Shown: positions 1 through 11,246, numbered from the stretch's first letter. The stretch is DNA of 64,000 nt from Lycorma delicatula (GCF_047948215.1 NC_134456.1:63569529-63633528); one strand, 5' to 3'. Program-made: numbers and translations. Notes: a model not told the origin generated them from the letters alone.

Positions 1-1018
1 GGATTTTCCTTAGTATCCATCTTTCAGCAATCTTCATATTATTAATAATAATCTTATTTATGATTAGAAATGTCTTCAAATAATATAGGTAGGTCTAATT
101 AAATTACCAAAAAGAAGATACAAGGATGTGAAAACAACAAGCAATTTTTGTTTTTTATATATTTTATTTTTACTTTTGACATTTGTGGAAAATAATTTTT
201 CTGTTATTGATTAGGCTATTTTTTTAAAACTGGATAAATAGATTTTAAAAACAATAAATACTTTCATTCTTAGCAAAGTATTTTCATTTTAACGATAGCA
301 GTGTTTGGTATTATTCTTTATTTTTAATATTAAGTGGTTTCAATATTTTTTATTGTTTACAAAATTTATCTTTTCGATGTTGACCCAAATGATGTTTTTT
401 CAGCTGTTACATCGAAAAATAAAATATGACAAGTTACCGATTTTTATCTGAATAAAATAAAAATAAAAAATAGTGAAAAAATAAACAAGAATACTTAACA
501 AAGAGATCAGATTGAAAATAACAAATACGAAAGACGGTATTGTAATCGAAAAATCCAATCCAATATATTTTATATTTTTACAAAGTTTTAAAAAGATATA
601 TCTTAAAAAAGATGAATCCAACTTCTGTTGTAAAAAAACACTCACTTAGCGACGGAGGAAAAATACGTAGAAACCTGAAAAAAATTTAATTTGTATTTAT
701 AATCTTCTTTATATTTAAAACGGTTCGATTCTTCGTAGAGAGAGAAATTATTTAATTTTTGGTACTTTATCGTCATGAATAACAAGCGGTATTTGTGTAA
801 GTGATATTTTTGTATAAATTAATACATTTAAATTTAGTTCCTATAGTTAAAATTTAAATGAATAAAAAAATTTATTCTCCATTAAGTTGCTAAACTCACC
901 TTATTTACTCACATCAAACAATATTTGTTTAAACAAGCTCATCAGCTATAAGTGCTAGTTGTGAGAGATTTAATTATTAATTAAAGTATAATTTTAATTA
1001 CATATTATATAGTACATA
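1..1018. other. AT-rich tract, nothing recognised
   Basis: Very AT-rich sequence with homopolymer runs and no protein similarity that I can see on either strand. The longest open frame (about 80 codons near 400-645, minus) is a low-complexity Phe/Ile/Leu/Tyr string of the kind expected by chance at this composition. Confidence 0.6.
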
Positions 1019-1070
1019 CAGGCACCTAGGCTAAGGGGGCTGATGATGATGATGATAAAATAATAATAAT
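1019..1070. repeat. Short (TGA)n / (TAA)n microsatellite with possible hAT end
   Basis: A TGA-type repeat at about 1041-1056 runs into a TAA-type repeat at 1058-1070. The sequence just before it, CAGGCACCTAGGCTAAGG from 1019, begins with CAGG like many hAT termini and lies downstream of the hAT transposase relic on the minus strand. It could be that element's 3' end, but no matching inverted end was found. Confidence 0.4.
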
Positions 1071-1246
1071 GAAAATCATTTTATATTGAAACGGTTTTTT
1101 ATACTTTATTGCACTTGAAAAATACAAAACATATGCTTAGATTTAATACATCATTTACTACGCAAATAAGAATTATAATTTTTTCATAATCCACAGTTAT
1201 ATTTCACAGTCATACATTTACACTCCAATAAAAGTTATAAATTATT

Positions 1247-1790
1247 AGAAAGCTAGACGTCGATTTTTCTTTCTCGCCATAATATCTAAAACTTCATCTG
1301 GATTAACAGTACTAACAAATTTAATCTTCTATCCCCCGACTTGTTACACACAATCATTTAGACTCTCTTCATTGTGGAAAACGAGCGTTCATTAGTAAAT
1401 GTTGTTACCGAAAAAGCCGCTAAAACTTGCAAGATATATTGGACATTTGGAAAATATTATTTATTGCAGTATTCCAATACTTCAGTCACTTCTAGATCGT
1501 ATTTTAAATTTATTTTATCTCCTCGCACCAAATAAAATACTCCGCTTGGAGGACAGATAAAGGAAATTTAATATCATAATACTAAAGTTCTAGTATCATA
1601 ATATTAATGTATACTAATACTTTAGTTCATCCACTTTTTCAGGACTAACTGAACCTGGCAAAAGAACTTGAAAACTTTCTGAAGATTCTTGGAACGCCGT
1701 CTAACTGCCTACGCATATGTTTGGAATGCGACGAGCAAGTGCTGTATTTCTGGTTTGCGGAAAATCCCCAGTAATCAATTATTTTTATAA
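1247..1790 (-). pseudogene. hAT transposase C-terminal relic
   Basis: Read on the minus strand, about 1560 down to 1370 stays in one frame with a single stop and gives the hAT dimerisation signature: YILQVLAAFSV followed by TNERSFSTMKR. After a frameshift the frame ends with NPDEVLDIMARKKNRRLAF, the usual last block of ZMYM/THAP-type hAT transposases. Farther upstream (about 1790-1620) LARRIPNIC and LLPGSVSPEKVDEL fit the preceding region, with a deletion between the blocks. Only roughly the last 150 residues of a protein normally over 600 long remain. The N-terminal zinc finger and the DDE core are not seen. It is dead: it has at least two stops and one frameshift. The family call rests on the NERSFS-type motif and is firm; the subfamily is not. 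Confidence 0.8.
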
Positions 1791-1799
1791 GTCTCGCTT

Positions 1800-2150
1800 C
1801 AGAGTGAGCGCGGCGCTCACACGTCGAGTAATGGCGTTACTCTAGTAAGGTCGAGTAACGGCAGGTTAAGGATCTAGCAGGGGATTATTAACAAGGGAGA
1901 TGATTATGTACCGATTTATCTCAAATTTTGTGAAAATAATTTTGAGGTGTTATACATTACGAAAACGTAAAGTGCTAAAAGTGAATTTTTTGGCCCCAAC
2001 TTGTTAGATTAACTCCTGAATGATAAAATCTAATAATTTTCGGGCATTGAGGGCTGCAGCCCCCCACCGCCCGACAATTTCGGCGGGGGCTAGAGCTCTC
2101 TTAGCTCCCCGCTTGCTTCGTGCGTGATATAGTAATTATCGTTATTAATG
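1800..2150. other. GC-richer island with palindromes, probable repeat
   Basis: This stretch stands out from the AT-rich flanks. It has a 17-bp hairpin GTGAGCGC-G-GCGCTCAC at 1804-1820, a GGGCTGCAGCCC palindrome at 2051-2062 and a C/G-rich block to about 2130. No coding similarity was seen. It lies just upstream (minus-strand sense) of the hAT relic and may be part of that or another mobile element; this is not established. Confidence 0.35.
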
Positions 2151-3547
2151 CTCGTTCTGTTTAACTTCATTTATTATACATTATATTAGACGGTGAATCG
2201 ATAAAGTGAAATTGTCAGTTCGGGTATAATTATATTTGCTGATACTAAATCATCATAACGAACCATCTATTCCGAAGTTGACAACGAAAGACATTACCAT
2301 GTAGCTTTATACTTACTATTCTAATAAATAAAAGGGGTTGAGACTATCTATAAGACAGATGACCGACCACATGAAAAGCTACTTGAGAGAGCTACCCTGT
2401 CATTTATAGGGGGTTGAAAAATTGATGGAATAGCTTGTCAATACACTACTTTACTTTGAATAGGTCGTATTTGAGAACTTCAACAGCAAAACAAACTACG
2501 CAATAACGTGAATATATCCTCTACTATATAAGTATATTTACGTACAGCGCTACCAAAATTTGTTTTCGTAACGATTTTATCGATTTCTTGTTTTTCGTTC
2601 TTTACCTTTCGCACAAAAAGTTAGGTAATATTACTCGTTAAAAATAATTGCTTTAATTTGACATAAATATTCTACTTTTAAATAAATAATTTTTTATTGG
2701 GGTTATCTTTCTCAAAAACTAAATACTTGAAAGGTCACTGTTATTATAACCTCATAATATATCCAACACCAGATCTCTAGTAAAAAACTAGGTTACCGAA
2801 ATCAACCCGATAAAAACTTGCTCTTGATTTTAAAACTTTGTCAGTGCTATTTAAATATTAATATTTACTACCTCTAAGTGATTAGGTGATTCTATATTTA
2901 CGTTTATGTGTAACGATTTAGGTAGTACAAGTTTTATATTCTAAAACACAAACCTTTTGCGTCTGCTGTTTACTTTTTTATAAATTGTCCTATATATGTG
3001 GAACAAAATGCAATTCTTTTTTGTTTTCACTATGATCAAAAGTTTGGAATGGAGAAATTAAAATTAAAATAAAAAAGGAATAGAAATATCTTCCAGTAAA
3101 TGGAAATAAATAAAAATTATACATATAACACACAATATTTGTTATGGTAAAATATTTTGAAAATTTTGAACAAGGCTCCGTTACGTCATTCATGAGAGAA
3201 TATTTGTGAATTACGCGTTAAAAATATGCGTTGAAAGTTTTCAAAATCGTAAAGCAAAATTCCTGAGAATTATTCTTGATTTGAGAGTATTCTGTTGAAA
3301 ATGGTGTAATTGGAGAGAATGGATTTTGGAAGAAAAAATAAACAAATAAAAATTAACCGAAGTAGATTTTAGATTTAATATAAAAAGTAAATAAGTAATT
3401 TTGGCTTGTCACTTAAAAAAAATTACAAATTTGATAAAAGGAACAGTGTACATATAATTTAATAAATTTAAAAAACTTAATAAGCGGAAATGGTTTTTCT
3501 TTTTTTAAAGTGTTTTTTTCGTCAGTTTCGAAAGGATAAACGCATAG
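2151..3547. other. AT-rich tract, nothing recognised
   Basis: Low-complexity AT-rich DNA. I see no convincing exon, RNA gene or mobile-element motif on either strand. Confidence 0.55.
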
Positions 3548-3688
3548 ATGAGCTGTAGTTCTAACTTATCTGTAATACTGTTGGCTCTGCGAATAGTACT
3601 GTGTATCCCACAAAAGGTAGCAAGAAGCCAATCGTCGGCCCAGCAATACATCCCCACCTGCCCGACAACTGAACTTTCTAAATTTTGA
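3548..3688 (+). other. Possible 46-codon ORF with signal-peptide-like start
   Basis: A short frame starts at ATG 3548 and stops at TGA 3686. Its beginning, MSCSSNLSVILLALRIVLCI, looks like a secretory signal peptide: a short polar start followed by a hydrophobic core. It is followed by a polar segment with two Cys in total after the start region. The frame sits in a local GC-rich patch (about 3570-3672) within AT-rich DNA. A plausible splice donor (AAG/GTAGCA) falls after the hydrophobic core, so this could equally be a first exon. No homolog is recognised and such a short frame can arise by chance. It is probably not related to the downstream sarcoglycan, which is a type II protein without a cleaved signal. 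Confidence 0.15.
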
Positions 3689-4105
3689 CTTCTTTATTCT
3701 TAAAAGTCGCACGAATAATTCTTATTTTTAAACTTGTAAATGAATTTCTGTATTAACAGTTCACTCGATTTTGTAGTTGCTATTTTTTAGAGTCATGAAA
3801 GAATAGATTAATAATCAGCACAAAAAGCTTAATTATAGTTAAGTTGAGGTTTACAAAGTATTTAAATGTGTTCTATGTTATCCGTTTAGAGATTTTAATA
3901 AACTGGTTTTAAATTCCAGTTACACTTCTGTTTTTTTTTGAAAAATAATTTGTTTTTACATTTAAATTAAAATTTAGGCTACATTTTTATGAAATGTTAC
4001 TTTATGAGATTTTCATTAATTTTAGCGCTTAATTAAAAAAGTTTCTTATCATTAATTAGTTATTAATACGATTATTAGTAAACGTTAGTTAGGAGAAACT
4101 GATTA

Positions 4106-4300
4106 GTTTGTTTGGACATCGGGTCCCCTGAAGATCTCTGGGATGTTGGATGCAGAGTGCGCGTGACATTACGCCCAACAAGAAGCTTCGATCCAATTAT
4201 TGAAGTGAAGCAATTAGCAAAGCCCGCCGGCGGGTACCTGTCAACTCATTACTGAACACACCTTGTAAAGATTTATGGAACCGACCTTCGTTAAATACTT
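4106..4300. other. GC-rich island open on both strands, unidentified
   Basis: About 190 bp of balanced composition is embedded in AT-rich DNA, with a perfect 12-bp palindrome CCCGCCGGCGGG at 4223-4234. The plus strand has an open stretch of about 46 codons ending in HY-stop; the minus strand is also open for about 50 codons. A run of TAAT/ATTA homeodomain-type cores precedes it (about 4010-4110). It could be a conserved non-coding element, an exon or a repeat fragment. I recognise no family. Confidence 0.3.
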
Positions 4301-5877
4301 ATTTGTATAAAACATAAACCGTTGGATTATTAAGTATTGCTTTTAAAAAAAAGACGGAAAAGTTTCGATCAATTACTGTATATTTTTTTACGTTCAATTT
4401 ATTTAAAAAAAAAAGATTCGTGTACTGTTGTGATTTATTTTTATTAATTCTTAGGTTTACCATATAAAAAGGAAATATCCTTTTCTTTGATTTGCGCTTA
4501 AAACATATTTGTCCCCATAATAAAGTTACGATTGTAGATTATCTTCTGGAGTCTTATCGTAAATAACATAATTTTATTATATCCGTTACATACCTATTAA
4601 ATATTGCTAATTAATGATAAGTTTCACGTTTCCATTAGTCATTACTCTCGCTTTTGCAGGTCGCATGTTTAGTTCCGTGTTTAGTGTTCACTGACAATAC
4701 TCTCTCTATATGTATAAATCTAAAATAAAGAATTAAAATATTAATATTTTTATAGCTTTCTTAAGCTTTATTGTTTTTATAGCCAGGTAAACGTAAGATA
4801 AAATATTTTATAATTATGTATTTTGAGTTATATTTTTAATTCACAGAAGAAGGAAATTTACCATTTCTTTCATTCTATCTTTCTTTTATCTTTTTTTTAT
4901 ACTTTCTACCTTTAGGGAAAAATATAAATTTTCCCATTTTGTTCAAATTATGCAAGACAGTTAACATTAATTTTAGAAAAAAAATTACAGCTTTCCAATT
5001 TCAAAAACATAATTGAAAAATTTATTATAAATAAATTTTTATTTATTTGTAATTAAATAAAATTTATTTAAGTTCGTTAAAAAATACACTAAATAAGATG
5101 TTAAAAGGTTATTAAAATAAATTATAAAAGAAGTGCTCATAAACCATCTACAAAGAAATTTACTTAAAATCTAAGTCTAGATGATCATTTTGATTGCATG
5201 AGAGTTAAACAATTACTGATCTGTATATACTGAGAAAGAGGAAATAGTATATGAAATGATTTTTCTTTTAATGATATTTTCTTCAGTAACTTCTGTTGAT
5301 GACTGTTTTTAAATTGAAATGGTAATATTTTTGGTTTAGTCAATAACTAATTTTAACTTATTTTACAAAAATGTAACTACTAAAAATATTAATTTTGTGG
5401 CCAGTTTTGAAAGTTTATTTCTTCTAAAATAAATACAAGCAATTAGTTTTATTATTTTATTTATACGAATCAGATAATTGGTGTTTTTTTTAAGGTTTCA
5501 ACGTTTTAATTAGTCTTTTTACTTATATCGGCTTTGTACGTATACTTTAAAAACAATTTTCTAAAAAAATACACTTGGAAAGATATCGTGTGAACTTTCA
5601 AATATTTTTAAAACTTAAAATTTAATTTATAATTCTAGTGATAAACTTGAAATGATTATACCCTAACAAACCTGACTTGTTTTAATATTAAGTGTTAAAA
5701 AATCCATTTCATTTTTTGTTAAACCTGGAAAAAATATAAAACCAATCAAAAATTCGATTCTAATGTAAGGTACGACAAATAACTCAAATTAGAATATAAT
5801 TTTGGGCTATTTGCATAAAAAAAGTAACTATTTTCATCCTATTAATATCTTATTTAAAATATAAAAAAATATTTTAA
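4301..5877. other. AT-rich tract, nothing recognised
   Basis: Simple AT-rich DNA with poly-A/T runs. No protein similarity, RNA gene or element boundary was recognised. The stretch around 4610-4690 is slightly more GC-rich but carries no identifiable feature. Confidence 0.55.
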
Positions 5878-5880
5878 GTG

Positions 5881-6040
5881 GCCGGCGCCATTCGCGCTGG
5901 CCTCCGTGGCGCGAGTGATAGCGTCTCGGCCTTCGAAGTTCGAATCCCGGTCAGGATTGGAATTTTCACACGTTACAAAATTGTCATTTCATCTCATCCT
6001 GTTATCCAATACCAAAATCAGTTAAAAAAATACATAAAAA
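5881..6040 (+). mobile_element. tRNA-derived SINE (family 1)
   Basis: A GC-rich tRNA-like head is followed by a short body. The A-box-like TGGCGCGAGTG lies at 5907-5917 and the B box GTTCGAATCC at 5938-5947, then CCGGTCAGG. The body resembles the common arthropod SINE tail with CACACGTTAC and CATCTCATCCT. The A-to-B spacing is only about 20 nt, shorter than in a tRNA, so the head has lost bases and is probably transcriptionally dead. It is not a functional tRNA: no acceptor-stem complement was found. The 3' boundary is approximate and no clear target-site duplication was found. Confidence 0.75.
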
Positions 6041-6100
6041 ATTTAGTAAAAAAAATTTTTTTAGAGCCAACGAATAAAAAAAATTAAAGCCAGTGAATTT

Positions 6101-6600
6101 TTGGTGTTTCTTTTAATCCCGCATACTGAAAGTGTAAGATACCAGGATTGTCATTTGACGTTGAAGGTTCATGTGAGGGTAAAGAGAAAGCAACCTAAAA
6201 TGAAGTTCAAGGAAATGTACTGGGCGCTGGACAGGAGGTATGAGTTATCTTCGTCTAATGAGATACTTTTATACTCGGAAATTTTGAAACCAATATGAAC
6301 ATATGGCGTCCGACTATGACACAGCAAGCAAGACAAATGCTGAAATCATACAGCGGTTTCAGAACAAACTAACGAAATTTTTATCTGAGGCGTCGTGGTT
6401 TGCTAAAACTAGTGAACTCTATGAATATTTGGGTACGTCAAGGAAGAAATACAGCGTTTCAGTTTGAAATATGAATTTCGGTTAAATTACCACATTAACC
6501 ACCTGGCCGTAAACCTTCTGGACAACAGTTAGGATGTTAGCTTAAGCAGCTACATTCTGAATCTTAGTAACTCTGTAGTGTAATTACACCTACTGAGTTT
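6101..6600 (+). pseudogene. Jockey-clade LINE reverse transcriptase, C-terminal relic
   Basis: The frame from about 6125 reads through the end of the thumb region of Jockey-type ORF2: VKRKQPKMKFKEMYWALDRR, then NEILLYSEILKPI. A TGG-to-TGA change at 6296-6298 replaces the Trp of the highly conserved LKPIWTYG motif. After a frameshift the similarity continues with TASKTNAEIIQRFQNKLTK and later NHLAVNLLDNS. Only the last roughly 150 residues plus some 3' UTR survive, as expected for a 5'-truncated LINE. It starts within about 60 bp of the SINE on the same strand. The 3' end is approximate; no clean poly(A) tail is visible. Confidence 0.85.
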
Positions 6601-7500
6601 TGTTCATAAATTAATCAGTCCTTCATTCCCTTCCTCTCCGTTTCTGTTTTCACATTAATTTTCAACGTTTTTCTTTATTGGCTTATTTTTTCTAAGTGTT
6701 TCTTCTAACAGTTTTTCTTTTCTAAATGTATCAATTTACCATTTTTATGATTCTTTTTGTCGTTATTTATTTTCCATTATACTTCTGAAAGTATATTTCC
6801 AAAGCCATCTTATGCATGTTCTACTTCTACCCTCAGAAGTTCTAGCACTTGGATGTAATTTTTGAGGAATCTCAACAGGGATTCCTTTTTAATGTAAATA
6901 TATGTGATATAATTTCCTGAAGGTTCTAACAAAACTGTAACCGATTGTAAATAAAAATTTGAAAAAAAATTGTTTGAAGTAGTGGAAGTTAAAAAAATAT
7001 AGGCAATTCCTATTTTAAGATGGTCCCTATCCGCTAACTCACTGAAAAGAATTGAAACTGATCCCACCCTGGAAAGCGGTCATTAAAAAATAATAAAAAA
7101 TTGTAATTCATTGCATCCAAACAGTTAAAATTGAGAAAAATCAAGTGTTTGGTATTGTTTTATGAATTCATTTTTTCAGAATTACTCAGCAATATTTCTG
7201 AAGATATTATTTTGTGGCTAATCTTAAATATTGCAAATATAACTTGAATTTAGAATTTTTGTACTCGAGGATCCTTAATTGTCGAGAAATACAAAAATCT
7301 GGAGGGGCTCATTATTTGAACGATGATAGTAACACTTCAGTTGTTATATATCACAGGCGAAAAAAATTTAACAATTAAAATTTTGGTCCATCTATGTAAA
7401 GAACTAATGATTAAAAATTGTTAACGATCTGCAAATAAATTCTATGAGTTTTATTCATAAAAAAACGAAATTAGAACTCTAAAGGTAGGCAACATTTTAG
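6601..7500. other. Unassigned AT-rich tract
   Basis: No recognisable gene. The part around 6800-7080 is slightly richer in GC and may be old repeat, but nothing identifies it. Confidence 0.4.
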
Positions 7501-7559
7501 ATCACCCAAACATCCTTTGAAATGAATGTCAGATAAATTAAAAAAAATAAAATAAACAA

Positions 7560-7990
7560 AATTAATATTAAGACGCATCCGTGGACTGATAATAACAGAG
7601 GAAGGATAAAGACTGAAATCTAATAAGAAGATCTACCAAAATCAAGAAGATTACAAACAGCGGTAAGGAAGAAAAGGTTAAATTTCTTAGGACGTATGAT
7701 CAATATGAACCCCTACAGGCTAAATAAACAAATCTTTACAAGCTGTGTAAAATGAAAAGTAACTCGAACTACTTTAAACAGATGGAAGAGGACCTCTTAA
7801 GGATTGGCTTGAAAGAAGAGGACTGTTACGATACAAATAATTTCCGAAGAATAATTTACAATTGAAAAGTTCTTCTGACAGAGAAAAGAAAGGAAGTGGA
7901 CAGATTAGGAAAGGCGAAGCCACCCCGAAAAAATGAGAAACGCAAGGAAAAAAGAAGAAGGCTGGAAAGAGGTGATATTTGCGTGATCTT
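7560..7990 (+). pseudogene. LINE ORF2 C-terminal tail relic
   Basis: Three frames together give the conserved tail of an endonuclease/RT ORF2 type that is very common in insect genomes. The blocks are RRIRGLIITEEG, then LQTAVRKKRLNFLGRMINMN with PYRLNKQIF, then EEDLLRIGLKEEDCYDTNNF with RRIIYN, and finally a Lys/Arg-rich tail (KAPPRKNEK-like spacing, residues as read at about 7910-7960). The order and spacing match the post-RT region of such proteins. Stops and frameshifts separate the blocks, so it is dead. No RT catalytic motif is present and the exact clade is uncertain. Confidence 0.65.
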
Positions 7991-8149
7991 GAGTTGTCTA
8001 CTCGCAAAAAAAATCAAACATAATAGTGAACAAGCCAAAGTTTTATCTATGAAATTTGACAACAATATCCAACACATTTATCCTTTAACAAAGCCGAATA
8101 TAGCATTATTCGAACAGTAGTTGTATAAAAAATAAAGTAACAATCTATA

Positions 8150-8202
8150 AATATTATAACCAAATATGATAAAGTAATATCGTAATATTATAACCTAATA
8201 TC
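8150..8202 (+). repeat. Two-copy tandem duplication, 34-bp period
   Basis: AATATTATAACC occurs at 8150-8161 and 8184-8195, with similar sequence following each. It abuts the left edge of the R1-like element and could be old flanking sequence or a target-site duplication remnant. Confidence 0.45.
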
Positions 8203-8383
8203 GTAAAGTTGATCTTCAAGTCGTATGAAGTTCAGTCGCGTTTTTTCTAATTCGAACCGAGTGTTCTCGTTCTTACGTGTTAAGTTCATATTTTTGTTCG
8301 TGCTTGTTTGTTTGGTTTATTTTCTTCTGTTGTTATATTTTCTCTGTGTTTTTGAGTTATTTGCCCCAATATAACCCCACCAC

Positions 8384-9770
8384 CGGGCATATTGGTGGAC
8401 CCCCGAGGTAGGAAGATTGAGAGGTGACCTACAGCGTAGTAGGAGGTTAATGCAACGGCTCAGACGACACGGCGGAAAATCTTATAACCTTGCAGCTCGG
8501 AGCTACCGAGAGAGCAGGAGGGTCCTTAGCATTGAGATCAAGAAAACGAAGTGCCAGGCATATCAACTGGTAATGAAACGGCTACTGCAGGCGCCTACCG
8601 GTTTTGACGGAGGAATGGGCAAGATCAGAAGTGGCTAGATTATTCCCGTGTAGCGAATGTGTGTTGGGTCCCGCTGCTTTTGAACAGAGATAGTACACCT
8701 TATACGAGTGGTTACCGCCATAAACCGACTCCAAAACAACCGAAGCCCAGGCCCAATGGAATTCCAGCGGTTGTCCTCGTTCCCGGCATGCTGTAAGGAG
8801 GCCAGACTGGTCTTCCTCCCAAAACCAAGTTTGTACTGACAGCTACCGACCGCTCTGTCTTCTTAACAATATGGGTAAGGCGGTCGAACGTTGTTAGCGA
8901 CACGACTTATTGATGAAATTAGTTTTGGCCGTGAACTACATAATAATCAATTCGACTTCTGGATGGGACGCTCAACAGTGCAAGCACTATTGAAGGTAAA
9001 AACCTGGGCATATGGCATGAGGAGGGGTACTTGGCGTACGAGGAGGCTACCGATGCTCATGCTCTTGGACGTTTGCAACGAATTTGGTTCAGTCCCGTGG
9101 GACTTCATTCTTGAGGCTTTACGAGGAAAAGGTGTCAGTGCGTATCTTCACCAGCAGATCAGAAATTATCTCTGGGAGATAATTTCTGATCTGGACGAGA
9201 AAAAGCGCCCTGAAGCGCTTTCTCTCGTCTCAAGTGGCGCCTCGTGCATCTAAAAGGAGGGTTATTATGTCAACTATAACGTCTATCATGCTGTATACTG
9301 CCCCGGTCTGTTCTACCACTCTACAAATTAACAGAAATCTGGCTAGGCTTCGGAGCCTACATTGTCGATCGTTGCTTCGGATTATTTCAGCCTATCGAAC
9401 AATCTCCTGCCTGCTGCCTGCATGCTAACATTCGTTCAGTAGGTCCCTATTGAGCTATTGATCAAGGAAAGAACAGAAAAATATGCCGGGACGTCGGCGA
9501 CTTTGGCACGTGATATGATTTATACCATCTGGCAAGAACGGTAGCAAGGCAGTGAAAAGACTGACTGAACGAGGGTCTTGGTACCGGACCTGTGAGTATG
9601 GTGGTCGAGAAAGTGTGGTGACCTTAATTTCTATACCACTCAGATGTTCACGGGGCATGGTAACTTTGGTGGTTACCTTCACCGTATAGACAGAGACAAT
9701 AGTCCCCTACTTGCATGTATATGCAGAATGCGACTCCGTCAAATTTACGCTGTTAAGTGACCTGAATTGG
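8384..9770 (+). pseudogene. R1-type ORF2: RT fingers, RT tail and zinc-knuckle relic
   Basis: The order of domains is right for R1 ORF2. YWWTPEVGRLR and an Arg-rich linker (8384-8630) are followed by fingers/palm blocks with shifts: PNGIPAVVLVP-like near 8757, YRPLCLL near 8843, then ATRLIDEISF and FDFWMGRSTVQALLKV (8893-9000) and LLDVCNEFGSVPWDFILEAL (9061-9125). The D of the first catalytic motif (consensus LDVxNAFNSVPW) is kept. The second catalytic motif, the (Y/F)xDD box, is absent. At 9173 the frame runs into two palindromes and resumes at ASKRRVIMSTITSIMLYTAP (9240). The RNase H-like/zinc region resumes near 9620 with TTQMFTGHGNFGGYLHRID. It is non-functional. Confidence 0.85.
9155..9229 (+). 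repeat. Two back-to-back hairpins at RT deletion junction
   Basis: Hairpin 1 has perfect 18-bp arms (9155-9172 and 9176-9193) around a TGG loop. Hairpin 2 has 15-bp arms (9194-9208 and 9215-9229) with one mismatch around CCTGAA. The left arm of hairpin 1 is native RT coding sequence; its right arm is the inverted copy. The catalytic core of the RT is missing exactly here. Confidence 0.95.
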
Positions 9771-10315
9771 AATAACAGCGGGCTCGCTAACCTGATACTC
9801 TCCTGTCATACATATTAACTACTACAGCTCGTTGCAGTGCGTTCAGCAGTTACTCGGAGTCTGTCATATGGGCTAAAAATACCGAGGAGTGGAGAAGAGG
9901 TTTTTAAACAGCGCAATTAGGCAGCCCCAGCTGCGAGGAGCGGCATACCTTGGAATGTGGGTTCCGAAGAACTGCTAGGAACTCCAAGTAGAAAGCTCGA
10001 ACAACATCAGGACCTGACATCTTCAGGGGGGGAGTTAAGACCATAGTCCCGGTGGGGAACTTCCTTCTGCGGGTTCCCCACTTGCGGCAAGGCAGAATTA
10101 AGATCAAAACCCGGCCTCTGGGGTACGGACTAGATTTAGCATAGCTGAACCTGGCACCCTGCATTAGAGGCTTGAGGCAGGCATAAATAAAAGATCCGAT
10201 CGGCGGGCTGACCTGTCATGCCGGATGTAAAGCCGATAGACGGTTAGGCTCGTTAGAGTATTGGACACTTCCCTGGGCTGAGTTATACTTACCAAGGGAA
10301 GGGGGAATAGAATAA

Positions 10316-11246
10316 AAAAAATTATAAATATCACATTTTATTTTTGACATAATTTTTAATCCGTTTTCTTCCATTAATTAGCCATAATACTAACAAATTT
10401 AAATAGGAAATAGTTAATATAATCGTTCATATATATGAATATATGGAACAGTTAATTATTATTTACATTTTTTTCTTGTATTCTTTTATTCTATACGAGA
10501 TGTAGTTAATACAAAAAATTACTATATTACTATATCTCGTCATTACTTGTTAAATCTTGTTTACCTAGTGCAATAAAATCTACTTTTATTAATGATGTAA
10601 AAATCATGAAAAATTCTTAAGGAATAAAGCAATGAAAAAATACTCAGTCGTAATAAAAAAGGGGTTTAAAAATATTTATATTAGGCATATTATTTTATTG
10701 ACCTCTTGGTAGGAGGTGTATGGATATAATAAAGAATGGAATTTTGATGTGGCTTTACAGTTTTATTGAGAGGTACGTATTGTTATAGCCGGGACTGAGA
10801 AAAAGGTATCACAAGATGTGTACTTCTACTTTATTAAAGTAAAGAAAGGATGCTAGATTTCCCTGTAGGATTTACTTTTCCCTCAATTTTGTAGCTTTAT
10901 GAAATAAATAAGGTTTCATGAATTCATAGGAAATGAGTAATATTAATATTTCGGTTCATTTAATTTAGATATTGTCTGTATGGTACGTAAACAGAGGTAA
11001 CCGCAAAAGATTTTTCTGGGAAACAATTGTTAGTTACATTTATATTATTTTATTTACTTTCAGTTCAAACAATTGGTAAATATTTCTGTGAACTTCCCTA
11101 TTTCAGGTAAAATTTTTCAGAGGTTCATGGTGTTTCAAGGTGTTTACTTTGATGCATCAAATTGAAGTTTGATTACCTAATTTTAATATGCCTTCTAATA
11201 TTTAGAAATATTTTTTTATCTATTTTCCTATATTTAATTTTTTATT
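10316..11246. other. AT-rich tract, nothing recognised
   Basis: Flanking DNA 3' of the R1-like element. No similarity to known families is apparent. Confidence 0.5.

Larger units (their letters stand above)
8205..10315 (+). mobile_element. R1-clade non-LTR retrotransposon, internally deleted
   Basis: This GC-richer block holds about 170 bp of 5'-UTR-like sequence, a decayed ORF2 and about 500 bp of 3' UTR ending before a short A-rich run near 10315. Nearly all of ORF1 and the endonuclease are missing: the leader jumps directly to the post-endonuclease motif YWWTPEVGRLR. The 3' end includes an imperfect stem, CTTCCCTGGG at about 10269 pairing with CCAAGGGAAG near 10293. It is not in 28S rDNA, so it is either a non-specific R1 relative or a stray copy. 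Boundaries are estimated from composition and similarity. Confidence 0.8.

Noticed and set aside
5881..5960. Possible tRNA gene
   Set aside because: The A-B spacing is too short and no cloverleaf closes; it is a SINE head.
9904..10164. 86-codon minus-strand frame
   Set aside because: Antisense to the R1-like 3' UTR; open only because of local GC content.
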